The position numbers were made by a program, and so were the translations under genes. Below, piece by piece: positions 28,829-37,475 of a DNA stretch of 64,000 nucleotides; the first letter of the stretch is position 1; every line of letters starts with the position of its first letter. Origin of the DNA: Polyangia bacterium (lineage in GTDB: Bacteria; Myxococcota_A; Polyangia; Nannocystales; Nannocystaceae); contig JAUIFF010000004.1 in NCBI GenBank assembly GCA_030429545.1, positions 62,001 to 126,000 of the forward strand, read 5' to 3'. The notes beneath the pieces were generated by a model. The model had not been told where the DNA came from and did not search any database. It saw only the letters and a list, made by a program, of their open reading frames with translations.

Positions 28829-29194
28829 CAGCTCACCTCCAACATGCATGCGCGGGTGACCAGACTGTGACTTCAGGCGGCCCCGCGTCACCTGCGAAAC
28901 TCGCAAGTCGATAAGGCAGCAAAGCCGTAGGCTCGCGAACCTTCGCGACAGCTTTGAGACAGCTTGCCGCCTCCGGTGTATGCACACACGCGGTCGCGGC
29001 AAGCGTCACCTGGGAGTCAACGTGATGTCGCGGACATGTGCAACCATGATGATTTGGGCGGCTCGCACAGAGAGCATGCCTATACATGCTTCACGGTTAT
29101 CACCGGCAGGTGTCACCCGCGCGGCGGAGAAAAGCCACGCAGGCCGCCACCCAACTGTTACGCCGTTGACGAGGCGTTGTTACCCGGGCATTCG
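28829..29194. other. Divergent intergenic region, no gene seen
   Basis: Region between the GNAT-like gene and the nucleotidase gene. It should hold promoters in both directions. A long open frame enters from the nucleotidase side but lacks protein-like composition. Palindromic ATGCAT-type sequences occur (28,850 and 29,195) but none matches TGYANNTRCA exactly. Confidence 0.4.
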
Positions 29195-31069
29195 ATGCAT
29201 ACACAATCCATGCGATTGTCATTTCTGGGTTTTGTCGTTCATCCTGTGCTTTTGACCTGTTGCGTGTTCGGTGGCTGCTCGGCCGAGCCACAGCCCGACC
29301 CCGCTATCGACCCCCAGCCGCTGACGCTGCGGGTGTTACACATCAACGACCACCACTCGCACCTGACCCCGGGTCAAGCTGAGCTGATGCTCGCCGGTGG
29401 AGCGACAACTGTCGAGCTCGGTGGCTTTAGCCGGGTTGTCGCCACGTTTCACGAGCTTGCCGACGGGGCCGACAATGTCCTCAAACTCCACGCCGGCGAT
29501 GCCATTACGGGTGACCTATTTTACACCCTGTTTCACGGCCAGGCCGATGCTGCGCTGATGAACGAAGTCTGTTTTGATGCCTTTGCCCTCGGCAACCACG
29601 AGTTCGACGACGGCGATGCCGGTCTGCGGCGGTTTTTGGACCACTTGCAGGCCGGTTCGTGCGCGACCGATGTGCTGGCTGCCAACGTCGTGCCCGAAGT
29701 CGGAGTGTCCCCGCTGACGCCCGAGACCGCGACCGACTCGTTTGCGCCCTACGCCGTCTACGAGTTTGCGGGCCAATCGGTCGGTGTGATTGGGATCGAT
29801 ATCGCCGGCAAAACCAAGCAGTCGTCGAATCCCGATCCGACCACCGAATTTTTGGACGAGACAATGACCGCCCAGCGCTACATCGATGAGCTGCGAGAGC
29901 AGGGGATCAACAAGATCATCCTGATGACCCACTATCAGTATCGCAACGACCTCGAGTTGGCGGCGGCCCTCGATGGCGTCGATGTCATTGTCGGCGGGGA
30001 CTCGCACACCCTGCTTGGTGATGTATTTACAAGTTTTGGGCTCAACGCCGGCGGTCCATACCCCACGCAGGTGGTCGACCGCAGTGGCAACCCGGTGTGT
30101 ATTGTCCAGGCCTGGCAATACGCCAGCGTCGTCGGCGAGCTCAATGTCGAGTTTGATGCCGATGGTGTGGTTCAGACCTGCGAGGGCACGCCGCACCTGT
30201 TACTCGGTGATGTCTTTACCCGCGAGGATGCCGAGGGTGAGGACGTCGAGGTTGCGGGCCCCGAACGCGAGGCGATTGTCGGCGCGATCGAGGCCGAGCC
30301 GGCACTGTCGATTGTCACCCCCGACCCGGGCGCCGAGGCTGTTTTGGCCGGTTACGCCGAGCAGGTCGAAGCGCTGTCGAGCGAGGTGATTGGCGAGGCC
30401 GCGGCCGACCTGTGCCTCGAGCGGATCCCCGGCCAGGGCTATAGCCAGCTTTGCGATGTCTCGCAGACGTTTAGCCACGGGAGCGACATCACCAACCTGG
30501 TTGCCCGGGCATTTTTGGAGATGAGCAACACCTCGGATATTGCCCTGCAAAACGCCGGCGGGGTACGGGTTGATGTGCCTGCTGGTGAGATCACGATCGG
30601 CACGGCCTATACCCTGCTGCCATTTGCAAATACACTGACCGAGATCGATATGCGCGGCGACGAGCTTGTCGCGGTGTTGGAGGACGCCTACGAGTTTACG
30701 CTCGAGGGGTCGACCGGGGCGTTTCCCTATGCCGCCGGCCTACGCTGGGAACTCGATGCCGCCAAGCCCTACGGCCAGCGGTTTCGCAATGTCGAGGTCA
30801 ACCCGCGGGCCGCCGGCCAATGGCAGCCACTCGAGTTTGCCGCCCGCTACCGCGTGGTCACCAACAGCTATATCGCCGGCGGTAAAGATGGTTATACAAC
30901 TTTTGCGGCAATTGACGACAGTGCCAAGGTCGATACCTTTCTCGACTATGCCCAGTCGTTTGTCGACTACGTCAAGCGCGAGCAGGCGGCCGGTCGCAGC
31001 ATCGACAGGTTGCCGCTCGAGCACTACAGCACCCAGCGGTTTATCGATGCCGACGGGGTTGAACATTGA
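29195..31069 (+). CDS. UshA-type 5'-nucleotidase / metallophosphoesterase lipoprotein
   Basis: Start ATG 29,195 (29,210 is the alternative) opens a signal peptide with lipobox FGGC. The metallophosphatase half has [43 protein letters not shown] and [12 protein letters not shown], all di-metal ligands of the UshA family. The C-terminal 5'-nucleotidase domain has [13 protein letters not shown] and [13 protein letters not shown], which stack the base. 624 residues, normal length. It should hydrolyse nucleotides or nucleotide sugars outside the cytoplasm, releasing phosphate and nucleosides for salvage (compare udk). No partner gene adjacent. Two TGYANNTRCA copies lie inside (30,022 and 30,625), using GTA and ACA codons that are otherwise uncommon here. 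Confidence 0.9.
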   Translation: MHTQSMRLSFLGFVVHPVLLTCCVFGGCSAEPQPDPAIDPQPLTLRVLHINDHHSHLTPGQAELMLAGGATTVELGGFSRVVATFHELADGADNVLKLHAGDAITGDLFYTLFHGQADAALMNEVCFDAFALGNHEFDDGDAGLRRFLDHLQAGSCATDVLAANVVPEVGVSPLTPETATDSFAPYAVYEFAGQSVGVIGIDIAGKTKQSSNPDPTTEFLDETMTAQRYIDELREQGINKIILMTHYQYRNDLELAAALDGVDVIVGGDSHTLLGDVFTSFGLNAGGPYPTQVVDRSGNPVCIVQAWQYASVVGELNVEFDADGVVQTCEGTPHLLLGDVFTREDAEGEDVEVAGPEREAIVGAIEAEPALSIVTPDPGAEAVLAGYAEQVEALSSEVIGEAAADLCLERIPGQGYSQLCDVSQTFSHGSDITNLVARAFLEMSNTSDIALQNAGGVRVDVPAGEITIGTAYTLLPFANTLTEIDMRGDELVAVLEDAYEFTLEGSTGAFPYAAGLRWELDAAKPYGQRFRNVEVNPRAAGQWQPLEFAARYRVVTNSYIAGGKDGYTTFAAIDDSAKVDTFLDYAQSFVDYVKREQAAGRSIDRLPLEHYSTQRFIDADGVEH

Positions 31070-31161
31070 CTGGGGCATATCGACACGCCACCGAAACATG
31101 GCCGCATCACGCACTTCGTGGCGACTGTACGAACCCACGGACGCCTGCTAGGGTCGCGGCC

Positions 31162-31497
31162 ATGAGTGAAACCGCCGAGCTTAAAGTCGAAGATCTCGTT
31201 GTCGGAACCGGGGCCGAGGCCACCACGGGCAAGACCGTCGATGTCCACTACACCGGGTGGCTGACCAATGGCGTCAAGTTTGACTCTTCGCTCGACCGCG
31301 GTCGTCCGTTTACGTTTGGCCTCGGACGCCGCCAGGTGATCCAAGGTTGGGACGAGGGCGTCGCTGGCATGCGCGTGGGTGGCAAGCGCAAGCTGACCAT
31401 TCCGCCGCACTTGGGTTACGGCGCCCGCGGGGCGGCCGGAGTGATTCCCCCCAACGCGACCTTGATTTTCGAGGTCGAGCTGATCGCCGTCGGCTGA
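31162..31497 (+). CDS. FKBP-type peptidyl-prolyl isomerase
   Basis: 111 residues from ATG 31,162. The whole single FKBP domain is visible: [78 protein letters not shown]. Active-site residues Tyr, Asp/Phe, Trp (in IQGWDEG), Val/Ile and the second Tyr of GYG are kept. No signal peptide, so it acts in the cytoplasm as a folding catalyst. A longer in-frame start upstream lacks a fold-like sequence. Confidence 0.92.
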   Translation: MSETAELKVEDLVVGTGAEATTGKTVDVHYTGWLTNGVKFDSSLDRGRPFTFGLGRRQVIQGWDEGVAGMRVGGKRKLTIPPHLGYGARGAAGVIPPNATLIFEVELIAVG

Positions 31498-31668
31498 GCT
31501 GCCCGGCAGCGATCGCTGAGCTTCGGCCCGCTACGTGTATATTCACGAGGTTGGCCGGAAGCTCCGTCCATGGAGGCAAACCTAGTTGCGCGTTTTGCGT
31601 GTGACACGGCTGTGAATCCGGTTTAGAGGGGTCTTGACCCGCGCGCAAAATCGATGCATATGCGCGCT

Positions 31669-31956
31669 ATGAACCGCTTTGGCCCCCGCCTCATTCTGTG
31701 TGTGTCTACAATTTCCTGCCTTGTTGCGACCGCCTGTGGTGGTGGCGATGGTGAGGAAATGATGTCGGCTTCAGACACGGATGACTCGACGTCGACAACA
31801 GGCCAACCGACGACTGGCACAACAACTGTACCCACCACCACCGGAACACCGACTGGCACACAGACCCAGGGCGACGGGGATGGAGATGGCGACGGGGATG
31901 GTCGCGACGATCGCTCGAAACCGTCGACAGAAGCGATTTCTATGGCTTTTCCCTAA
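31669..31956 (+). CDS. Short lipoprotein, possibly truncated at the element boundary
   Basis: ATG at 31,669 (31,654 is the upstream alternative) opens a signal peptide ending VATAC, followed by a Thr-rich linker and five Gly-Asp pairs (DGDGDGDGDGDG), then RDDRSKPSTEAISMAFP and stop. Host relatives in this window carry 150-250 further residues of Cys-rich domain after such linkers; here the reading ends at 31,956, close to where the sequence becomes AT-rich and the recombinase begins (32,017). Truncation by integration is possible, and its 3' part would be at or beyond the right edge. A naturally short protein is the alternative. Confidence 0.5.
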   Translation: MNRFGPRLILCVSTISCLVATACGGGDGEEMMSASDTDDSTSTTGQPTTGTTTVPTTTGTPTGTQTQGDGDGDGDGDGRDDRSKPSTEAISMAFP

Positions 31957-32016
31957 TTTTTGGGGTACCTTTTCGAAGGCTTTTTTTGTGGATTTTTGGC
32001 GTATGGTTTTCGAGCG

Positions 32017-33270
32017 ATGGCAAGGGCAAGATCAATCACGGAAAAACTTGTATCATCATTGAAACCCGGTGCGGTTTTAATGTCCGGGAAAGTGACCGGG
32101 TTCGGAGTGCGAAGAACTCCAAAGCGCGGTTGCATTCGTTTCTTTGTTCGTCGTGTCGTCGACGGGCGAGACATAATGCGTACAGTGGGGCGGCATCCTG
32201 AGATGTCAGTCAAGGAAGCTCGGCTCAAGGCCCTCGATTTGATACGGTCCTTTTCTCAAAAAGTCAGCGCAGCAGACCTACCGGCCCCAGAGCCGGTTTC
32301 CGTTGGGCCTGACAACGTTGTCGTGCGCAACCAGGAGCGAATCCAGCAGGAACTCGACGCTATCAAGCAAATTCTGAAGCCTCCCCCGGTTTCAACGCTC
32401 ACGTTCGCCGAAGTGGTAGGGAAACTGGGGGATGAGATTTATAAGACGAAGAAGTCCCCTAGTACGGTAAGGACGTACAGGAACTACATACACAATGTGC
32501 TGGTGCCGTATTGGGGGGACATGCCGATATGCGAAATCGAGACCGACGATATACTTGAGTGGTACCACAACTACGAAGGGCCGAACGGGGGGCGTCCAAC
32601 TCAGCCCTTCAAGATATTTAAGGGCGTTTTGAAGATGGCCAAAACAAAGACGCTGATCTCGCGTCTTCCCGACTTCAGCGACGTGAAAAGCCCCTACAAG
32701 CCCGGTAGAGGGGAGGCTTTGAGACACAGGGACTACAAACGGATCGTCAGTTATCTGAAACGCAAAGTGAAATCGGACCCAATGACTCAAGACTACGCAT
32801 TGTTAGTCGGTGCAACAACCGGCGAGCGGAATTTTTCGCTCACAAGTTTGCATACCGATGAAGTCGATTTTCGAGCCAAGGAGGCAACAAAAAAGCGCAA
32901 GGGAGACAAGGTCGAAGCATTGCCGTACATCGACGAGGCCATCAAGCTTCTGAAGTCAATAAAACCCAGGGGGGGGGGGTACTTCTTCCCACATCAGTAT
33001 ATTCCCGGTCACCACCTTTCCGCGCCGTCACTGAGGCGCTACTTCCAGGCGCTCTGCAGACAGTTAAAAATCACGCTTCCGAGCGGGAAAATACCCGTTG
33101 TCCATTCTCTCCGACACAGCTTTGTGAGTGAGCTAGGTCGGCGGGGAATTGCTCCGGCCTCAATCCAGAAGTATGTGGGTCACTCGGATATCAAAACGAC
33201 ATTCCGCTACCTGCACGCTGATAAAGAGCTTGCGAAGCTGGAGGTCGAGAAGGTAGCACTCATTGCCTAA
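32017..33270 (+). CDS. Tyrosine site-specific recombinase (integrase)
   Basis: 417 residues from ATG 32,017. The N-terminal part (ITEKLVSSLKPGAVLMSGKVTGFGVRR) is an arm-binding domain of the integrase/DUF4102 type, then a SAM-like core-binding domain (TFAEVVGKLGDEIYKTKKSPSTVRTYRNY), then the catalytic domain with Arg in GATTGERNFSLTSLH, Lys in KKRKGDKVEALPY, HSLRHSFVSEL (HxxR), GHSDIKTTFRYLH (final His and nucleophile Tyr). All catalytic residues are present, so it is probably active. It is the only + strand gene at the left end of the element; the 11-bp inverted repeat ATCGCTCGAAA/TTTCGAGCGAT (31,910 and 32,008) flanks its start. Confidence 0.92.
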   Translation: MARARSITEKLVSSLKPGAVLMSGKVTGFGVRRTPKRGCIRFFVRRVVDGRDIMRTVGRHPEMSVKEARLKALDLIRSFSQKVSAADLPAPEPVSVGPDNVVVRNQERIQQELDAIKQILKPPPVSTLTFAEVVGKLGDEIYKTKKSPSTVRTYRNYIHNVLVPYWGDMPICEIETDDILEWYHNYEGPNGGRPTQPFKIFKGVLKMAKTKTLISRLPDFSDVKSPYKPGRGEALRHRDYKRIVSYLKRKVKSDPMTQDYALLVGATTGERNFSLTSLHTDEVDFRAKEATKKRKGDKVEALPYIDEAIKLLKSIKPRGGGYFFPHQYIPGHHLSAPSLRRYFQALCRQLKITLPSGKIPVVHSLRHSFVSELGRRGIAPASIQKYVGHSDIKTTFRYLHADKELAKLEVEKVALIA

Positions 33271-33271
33271 G

Positions 33272-33847
33272 TCAATTTTCACAACCGCGAAGAATGTTCA
33301 TTGATGCTGCTTTGATGGACGATTCTAAAGCTGACCGTAAAAATATGCTTGTGAGGGACGAATCCTCCCCTTGAGCGCGTTTGAGCAATTCCTCGAGGCT
33401 TATCGTTGTGGGTGGCTCACTTTTCCACATTGAAATTAGTTCGTTGGCCACCACCTCTGGCGGTAGACCTTTGAGGTACTTGGGAGCGCAGGCCGCAAGT
33501 ACGATAGTGAGAACCTCGAAGAGGATGAATCGTGCGCAGGCGCCTGCTTTCCCAACTCCGAAGACCGTTGCTTGTCTGAGATCGAGGAAGTTCGGCGAGT
33601 TCGAAATTATCTGACCACCCAGAAAAATTATGTCCGCTCTCTCGTTTTCACCCAATGTTCGAAGGTTGCTGTGTAAAACCTTAGCTTCCCCAGAGCATCG
33701 CAGAATGCTGTAGGGCTCTCCATTTTTCTCGCATTCAAGAACTTGGCCTCCAAGTACCGTCAAACTCGCCACCACCGCCCAGAGAGCCCGTTCGGCGAGG
33801 GGTTGATCGGCAACCGGAAGAGAAGCAATAAAAGTGTTGTTTGTCAT
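33272..33847 (-). CDS. Hypothetical protein, 191 aa
   Basis: Convergent with the integrase and ending one base after its stop codon. The sequence is soluble alpha/beta in look, with no signal peptide; a semi-hydrophobic helix (GACARFILFEVLTIVLAACAP) in the middle may be buried or membrane-touching. No family recognised. It is the last gene of the long minus-strand series, separated by 14 bases from the HTH gene before it. May take part in integration or lysogeny control (position only). Confidence 0.55.
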   Translation of the reverse strand: MTNNTFIASLPVADQPLAERALWAVVASLTVLGGQVLECEKNGEPYSILRCSGEAKVLHSNLRTLGENERADIIFLGGQIISNSPNFLDLRQATVFGVGKAGACARFILFEVLTIVLAACAPKYLKGLPPEVVANELISMWKSEPPTTISLEELLKRAQGEDSSLTSIFLRSALESSIKAASMNILRGCEN

Positions 33848-33861
33848 TCCTTATCCCGCTC

Positions 33862-34719
33862 CTATTCAAACGGCGCGGAAACTTCCGCCAGAGTCTTCTC
33901 TAGCACTTTAACGCGACGCTCGAGATCGATGACGTCCACTCTTTCGTTTCCCGCCTTGTCGAATGCGGCTCGAATCAAAACGTAGAACGCATACCGGGGG
34001 GATATTTTCAGAAGTGCAGGAACGTCAAGATGCTTTTGGTTGGCCATCGCCAAGCGCATCGTCTCCATCATGCTCACATTTTCGGCCGATGGTATCGATG
34101 AGCCCTGCTCCCATTTTAGCACCGTGCGGGCTTGTGCACCCAGAAGTCTGCCGAAGTCTGTGCGAGATAGCCCGAGTTCCGCCCTGGTAGCCAGAACAAG
34201 GGATGCTTGATCTTGCACTGGCTCTGGCTCTTGCACTGGCACTGGCACTGGCACTGGCTCTTGCTCTTGCTCTTGCTCTGGCTCTGGCTCTCGTCCCCAC
34301 TCGCCAGACGCAAGCACTCGTTCTAAAACGCCACGATGATCCGAGTATCGGTGCCATGGCGCGACAACAGAAGCGACAAAGCACCCTTCGCCGACGCGCC
34401 ATGCGACCGTAGTTCCAAGCTCTTCACCTCGCTCAAATCCCCATTCTTGCCCATGCAGACCCCTGACTTTCCGTTTAAATACGTCAAATCGGACCGACTC
34501 GACGACATCACCTTCCTCGAGCTCCTCCTCGTTCGAATCAGGGACAGATGGCAGACCACTGAGCCAGCGGTCAACCGCCACTTGCGGGGTCTGTAATCCG
34601 TCCGGGAGGTAACCAATCACCATCTTCGATTGCTCGAACTCAAACCGTGAGTGGTCATCCGTTGAGTGGATGCAGGTCCAAGGGTGAGTGTACTGACAAC
34701 CTATTCCCACAGTTGGCAT
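33862..34719 (-). CDS. XRE-type HTH protein with Glu/Pro/Gln linker, 285 aa
   Basis: The start at 34,719 (MPTVGIGCQ) is one option; an upstream TTG/ATG to 34,743 also exists. The N-terminal half (residues 1-130) is an unrecognised alpha/beta domain. A linker of EPEPEQEQEQE, then VPVPVPVQ and EPEPVQ (34,200-34,300) follows; its DNA is hexanucleotide repeat. The C-terminal part has a classic helix-turn-helix: RAELGLSRTDFGRLLGAQARTVLKWEQGS, of the DNA-binding XRE family, and ends with a coiled coil (DVIDLERRVKVLEKTLAEV) for dimerisation. Likely a regulator of the element. Overlaps the gene before it by about 19 bases. Confidence 0.65.
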   Translation of the reverse strand: MPTVGIGCQYTHPWTCIHSTDDHSRFEFEQSKMVIGYLPDGLQTPQVAVDRWLSGLPSVPDSNEEELEEGDVVESVRFDVFKRKVRGLHGQEWGFERGEELGTTVAWRVGEGCFVASVVAPWHRYSDHRGVLERVLASGEWGREPEPEQEQEQEPVPVPVPVQEPEPVQDQASLVLATRAELGLSRTDFGRLLGAQARTVLKWEQGSSIPSAENVSMMETMRLAMANQKHLDVPALLKISPRYAFYVLIRAAFDKAGNERVDVIDLERRVKVLEKTLAEVSAPFE

Positions 34720-35555
34720 GCCGAATCGCTCCAGTCTCCACAAGGTACGATGCTCGGGGAGATATCAAACAGAGAGGTTTTAACCGCACAGGCTGCAACC
34801 GCCAAATCGTGAAGGTGGATACGCTCGGGCACAAGCTCCGTTATAGCACCAATGATTTCTTGCCCCGGCCCTGATCGAGCAATATCACTGGCTAAGGAGC
34901 GAATTGAATCAGGGGCGTGTGCGTGGAAGTCTCCGAGAGTCGTGTTGAGGATAGCTTTGGGGATTGCCCGCCCGAACAATGTGCAGTCCAGCATCTCACG
35001 AACAGTACGTGCGAACGTCCACTCGGAAGTCGTTTTTTCGCACTCGAGAAGTATGTTCTCGACCGACCCACGGGCGTGACCAAACGATTGGACCGGCGCC
35101 ATCAAAGCACAGTTAAGCCGATCCCCGGAGAACTCAGAAACAGTTACCGGTATTCGCTCTTCTGATCTACATCTTCCCAGGACTTTCAAGACAAAATCTC
35201 GCCTTGTCTTCTCTGCGAAGTCTCCAATCACACATTCGACGAACGGATCGCGTGTGCGGAGGTGGATAGCATCTGGCCGGAGGAACAGATGGCCAGACCG
35301 GAGGATTTGTTTAACCCTGCCCTCCGAAGTGTCCGGTTCGAACGTTACCGTGGATGTATTGTTAGCGCACCAGAAGACATACTGCCGGTCTTTAATACGG
35401 TCAACGCGGAATTCGCCGATGGGGAACGATGAAGCACCGCGCGCCCCTCCGCGCGTTGCGACGACCACACAGCCAGATGGAAGCCACCGGAAACGCGCGC
35501 TGAGTTTCCAGTAATTGGGGATGGTAGTCTCAAAGTCGTTGATCCTTACCTTCAC
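34701..35555 (-). CDS. Hypothetical protein, 284 aa
   Basis: GTG start at 35,553-35,555. Mixed alpha/beta composition with several aromatic strands (FRWLPSGCVVVATRG, QYVFWCANNTSTVTFEP, HLFLRPDAIHLRT) and an alpha-helical C-terminus (RIHLHDLAVAACAVKTSL). No signal peptide or membrane segment. No family recognised. It overlaps the HTH gene and is separated from the structural-type gene upstream by 104 bases that include a TGYANNTRCA copy (35,615), so it may have its own promoter. Confidence 0.55.
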   Translation of the reverse strand: MKVRINDFETTIPNYWKLSARFRWLPSGCVVVATRGGARGASSFPIGEFRVDRIKDRQYVFWCANNTSTVTFEPDTSEGRVKQILRSGHLFLRPDAIHLRTRDPFVECVIGDFAEKTRRDFVLKVLGRCRSEERIPVTVSEFSGDRLNCALMAPVQSFGHARGSVENILLECEKTTSEWTFARTVREMLDCTLFGRAIPKAILNTTLGDFHAHAPDSIRSLASDIARSGPGQEIIGAITELVPERIHLHDLAVAACAVKTSLFDISPSIVPCGDWSDSACQLWE

Positions 35556-35659
35556 CAGATCATTCTACGGTTTCCGGTCACTTCCGCAACGGAAATGATC
35601 GCTCTATGAAACAGTGCATATACAGGATGTCTGTTGTGTGACTTCACACGAGCAGTGAT

Positions 35660-37165
35660 CTACTGATTCACTGAAACACTTCGCACGAGCACGCGCGAAT
35701 ACAGTGCATAGTTGGAGTCGCCCAAAACCAGCAAGATGGACGGAAGCGAGAGGTCTGCTGGGAGGCCATTGTCGCCCGGAAACGCGCTAGCCAGCTTCGC
35801 GTTGGGGTATTCGGCGATGATGTCGCTGATAACGAACACTTTGTTAAGCCATCCCACTCCAAGGGAGATCACCGGACTGACTCCGGCAAGCTCGTTCACG
35901 ATTTTGATTTTGCCACCGCCTACCCAACTGCGCAGAATCTCGTGGTCGGTAGGGCCAGCGACCGACACATCTGTCAGAAGGCTCAAACTTGGGTTTAAGG
36001 CAACGTCGAGCACGCCAATCTTAAACTGCGTGCCGTCGCCATGCAGGTCGATTACCAGGTTGATGTATGGTGTGTTTAAGAGACTGCTGTTACCTGGAGT
36101 CCGATTCGCAAACCGTATTGAGAGCGATGTTAGGGCGGAAAGCGACAGTCCATCCAAAAAGTCGCTGCCGCAAATCGCTTTGTTGCCGATGCCGGTACCC
36201 ACGAACCCCCCAGGCGCATTGCCGCTAATAGCGTGGGTCCACAGCTCGAGCCCGACACTCGTGACGATAGCCCCTGCCGCGTTGACACTGACGTTCACCC
36301 ATCCGTCTAGCGGAAGAATTCCGGCCGGGGGCGGGGTTCCGGGTTCCGGTTCTGGTCCGGGTTCGGAGAGAAGTAGTTGCGAAAAACCTGTGGTGGTCGG
36401 GAGGAGTTCGTGATCGACGACCACTGTGGGTGCATCTGCACGCTTCCCTGGAGACTCTACGGAGAGCAGATCATCATGGCTAACCCGGCGCGGTGCAGAC
36501 CACTGTCCCGGTTGAATCTCCTGGGAAACGAAATCGCCAGTGATTCCAGAGCCGACACCAACTTGTGCAGGGCCGTCAGTACCAGACACACGGCATCGCC
36601 ACATGTAGCCGTCAAATCGCGACTCCCTCGGGTCAACGGTGGCCAAGGCCAGGGACCCCTCGGCACCGGAGCCGACCAACAATCGTCCATCATGATCCCA
36701 CGAGAGTGAGGTGTTCATCCTTCCTGTGGCTGAAAACCCCGACGGGCGGGTCAGGCGTGCCCGAACGGGCCGAGGGGGCGTTCGCCCGGGCTGCAGGACT
36801 TCCTCGGGAATCACATTGACCACGAGGACGATCTCGAGATTCGTCTCCGTAACGAAACCAAGTTGCTCCGCAGGTCCGAGTGTCACGGTCTGCGGACCAT
36901 CAAGTCGGAGTTCGGTTCTTATGGAAGAACCCAGGTAAACTCGGAGCACATCTCGGGGGTCGGTTGTTGTAGCCGTCACCGACACAGATTTGACTTCTCC
37001 CTGATTGAAGAAGCCAAAAAACGACGCGTCGACTCGGCTGCCGGACGGTATCGTTGCCGAGGAGGTGCGGCCGGTCGAAACAAAGTCGTTTCTACTGAGG
37101 CTTATAAGGCCCTCGCCGGTCAATGGTCCAGTGGCTTGCAGTTTGATTGTCACGGGTTCGGTCAT
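35660..37165 (-). CDS. Beta-rich element protein, paralogue of the 283-aa protein at 58,897, 501 aa
   Basis: ATG 37,165 with GAGGAAG upstream. It begins MTEPVTIKLQATGPLTGEG, then runs in short strands (VDASFFGFFNQGEVKSVSVTATTT; VTLGPAEQLGFVTETNLEIVL) that line up in order with the 283-residue protein at the other end of the operon (MAEPIKIVLTNTGAFDGST; KVVSIAIDSD; YQSVLMAGNEVLRIIW). The second half, after a Pro-rich linker (PEPGTPPPAGILP), is unique and Ser/Leu/Asn-rich (DGLSLSALTSLSIRFANRTP; SLSLLTDVSVAGPTDHEIL). No signal peptide. Structural (shell or fibre) protein is my inference from composition and paralogy. It is 19 bases after the small XRE gene. Confidence 0.6.
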   Translation of the reverse strand: MTEPVTIKLQATGPLTGEGLISLSRNDFVSTGRTSSATIPSGSRVDASFFGFFNQGEVKSVSVTATTTDPRDVLRVYLGSSIRTELRLDGPQTVTLGPAEQLGFVTETNLEIVLVVNVIPEEVLQPGRTPPRPVRARLTRPSGFSATGRMNTSLSWDHDGRLLVGSGAEGSLALATVDPRESRFDGYMWRCRVSGTDGPAQVGVGSGITGDFVSQEIQPGQWSAPRRVSHDDLLSVESPGKRADAPTVVVDHELLPTTTGFSQLLLSEPGPEPEPGTPPPAGILPLDGWVNVSVNAAGAIVTSVGLELWTHAISGNAPGGFVGTGIGNKAICGSDFLDGLSLSALTSLSIRFANRTPGNSSLLNTPYINLVIDLHGDGTQFKIGVLDVALNPSLSLLTDVSVAGPTDHEILRSWVGGGKIKIVNELAGVSPVISLGVGWLNKVFVISDIIAEYPNAKLASAFPGDNGLPADLSLPSILLVLGDSNYALYSRVLVRSVSVNQ

Positions 37166-37184
37166 GGCTAATTCTTCCTCGATT

Positions 37185-37475
37185 TCACTTGTTTTTATTG
37201 CAGCACTGTGAAAAGTGCCCCTGATCTTCCAACGCCTGGGAACAGGTCGACACCAGTTTGCCGGGCCTCACATTAAAAATAGTCCCGAGAACGAACAGCT
37301 GCGACACAGTTGGATTCCCGTCTCCGCCCTCGAGTCTTGACACCCAAGTTCGCGACACACCGAGGCGCTGGGCCAGCTCGACCTGTGTCATTCCGGCTTG
37401 TTTCCGAAGCACCACAACGATCTTGCCCAGAAGGACGGGGGCAAGCTCGCAGGGACATGTGGACGAGCAACTCAC
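37185..37475 (-). CDS. Small XRE-family regulator with Cys-rich ends, 96 aa
   Basis: HTH core is complete: LGKIVVVLRKQAGMTQVELAQRLGVSRTWVSRLEGGDGNPTVSQL (residues 15-60), with the usual Gln/Ser contacts. The N-terminus (MSCSSTCPCEL) and the C-terminus (FSQCCNKNK) carry three or four Cys each, unusual for the family, which could mean metal or redox sensing. ATG/GTG start overlaps the 3' end of the large gene upstream by 4 bases (37,472-37,475), i.e. coupled translation. Likely controls the element or modulates the long operon. Confidence 0.75.
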   Translation of the reverse strand: MSCSSTCPCELAPVLLGKIVVVLRKQAGMTQVELAQRLGVSRTWVSRLEGGDGNPTVSQLFVLGTIFNVRPGKLVSTCSQALEDQGHFSQCCNKNK

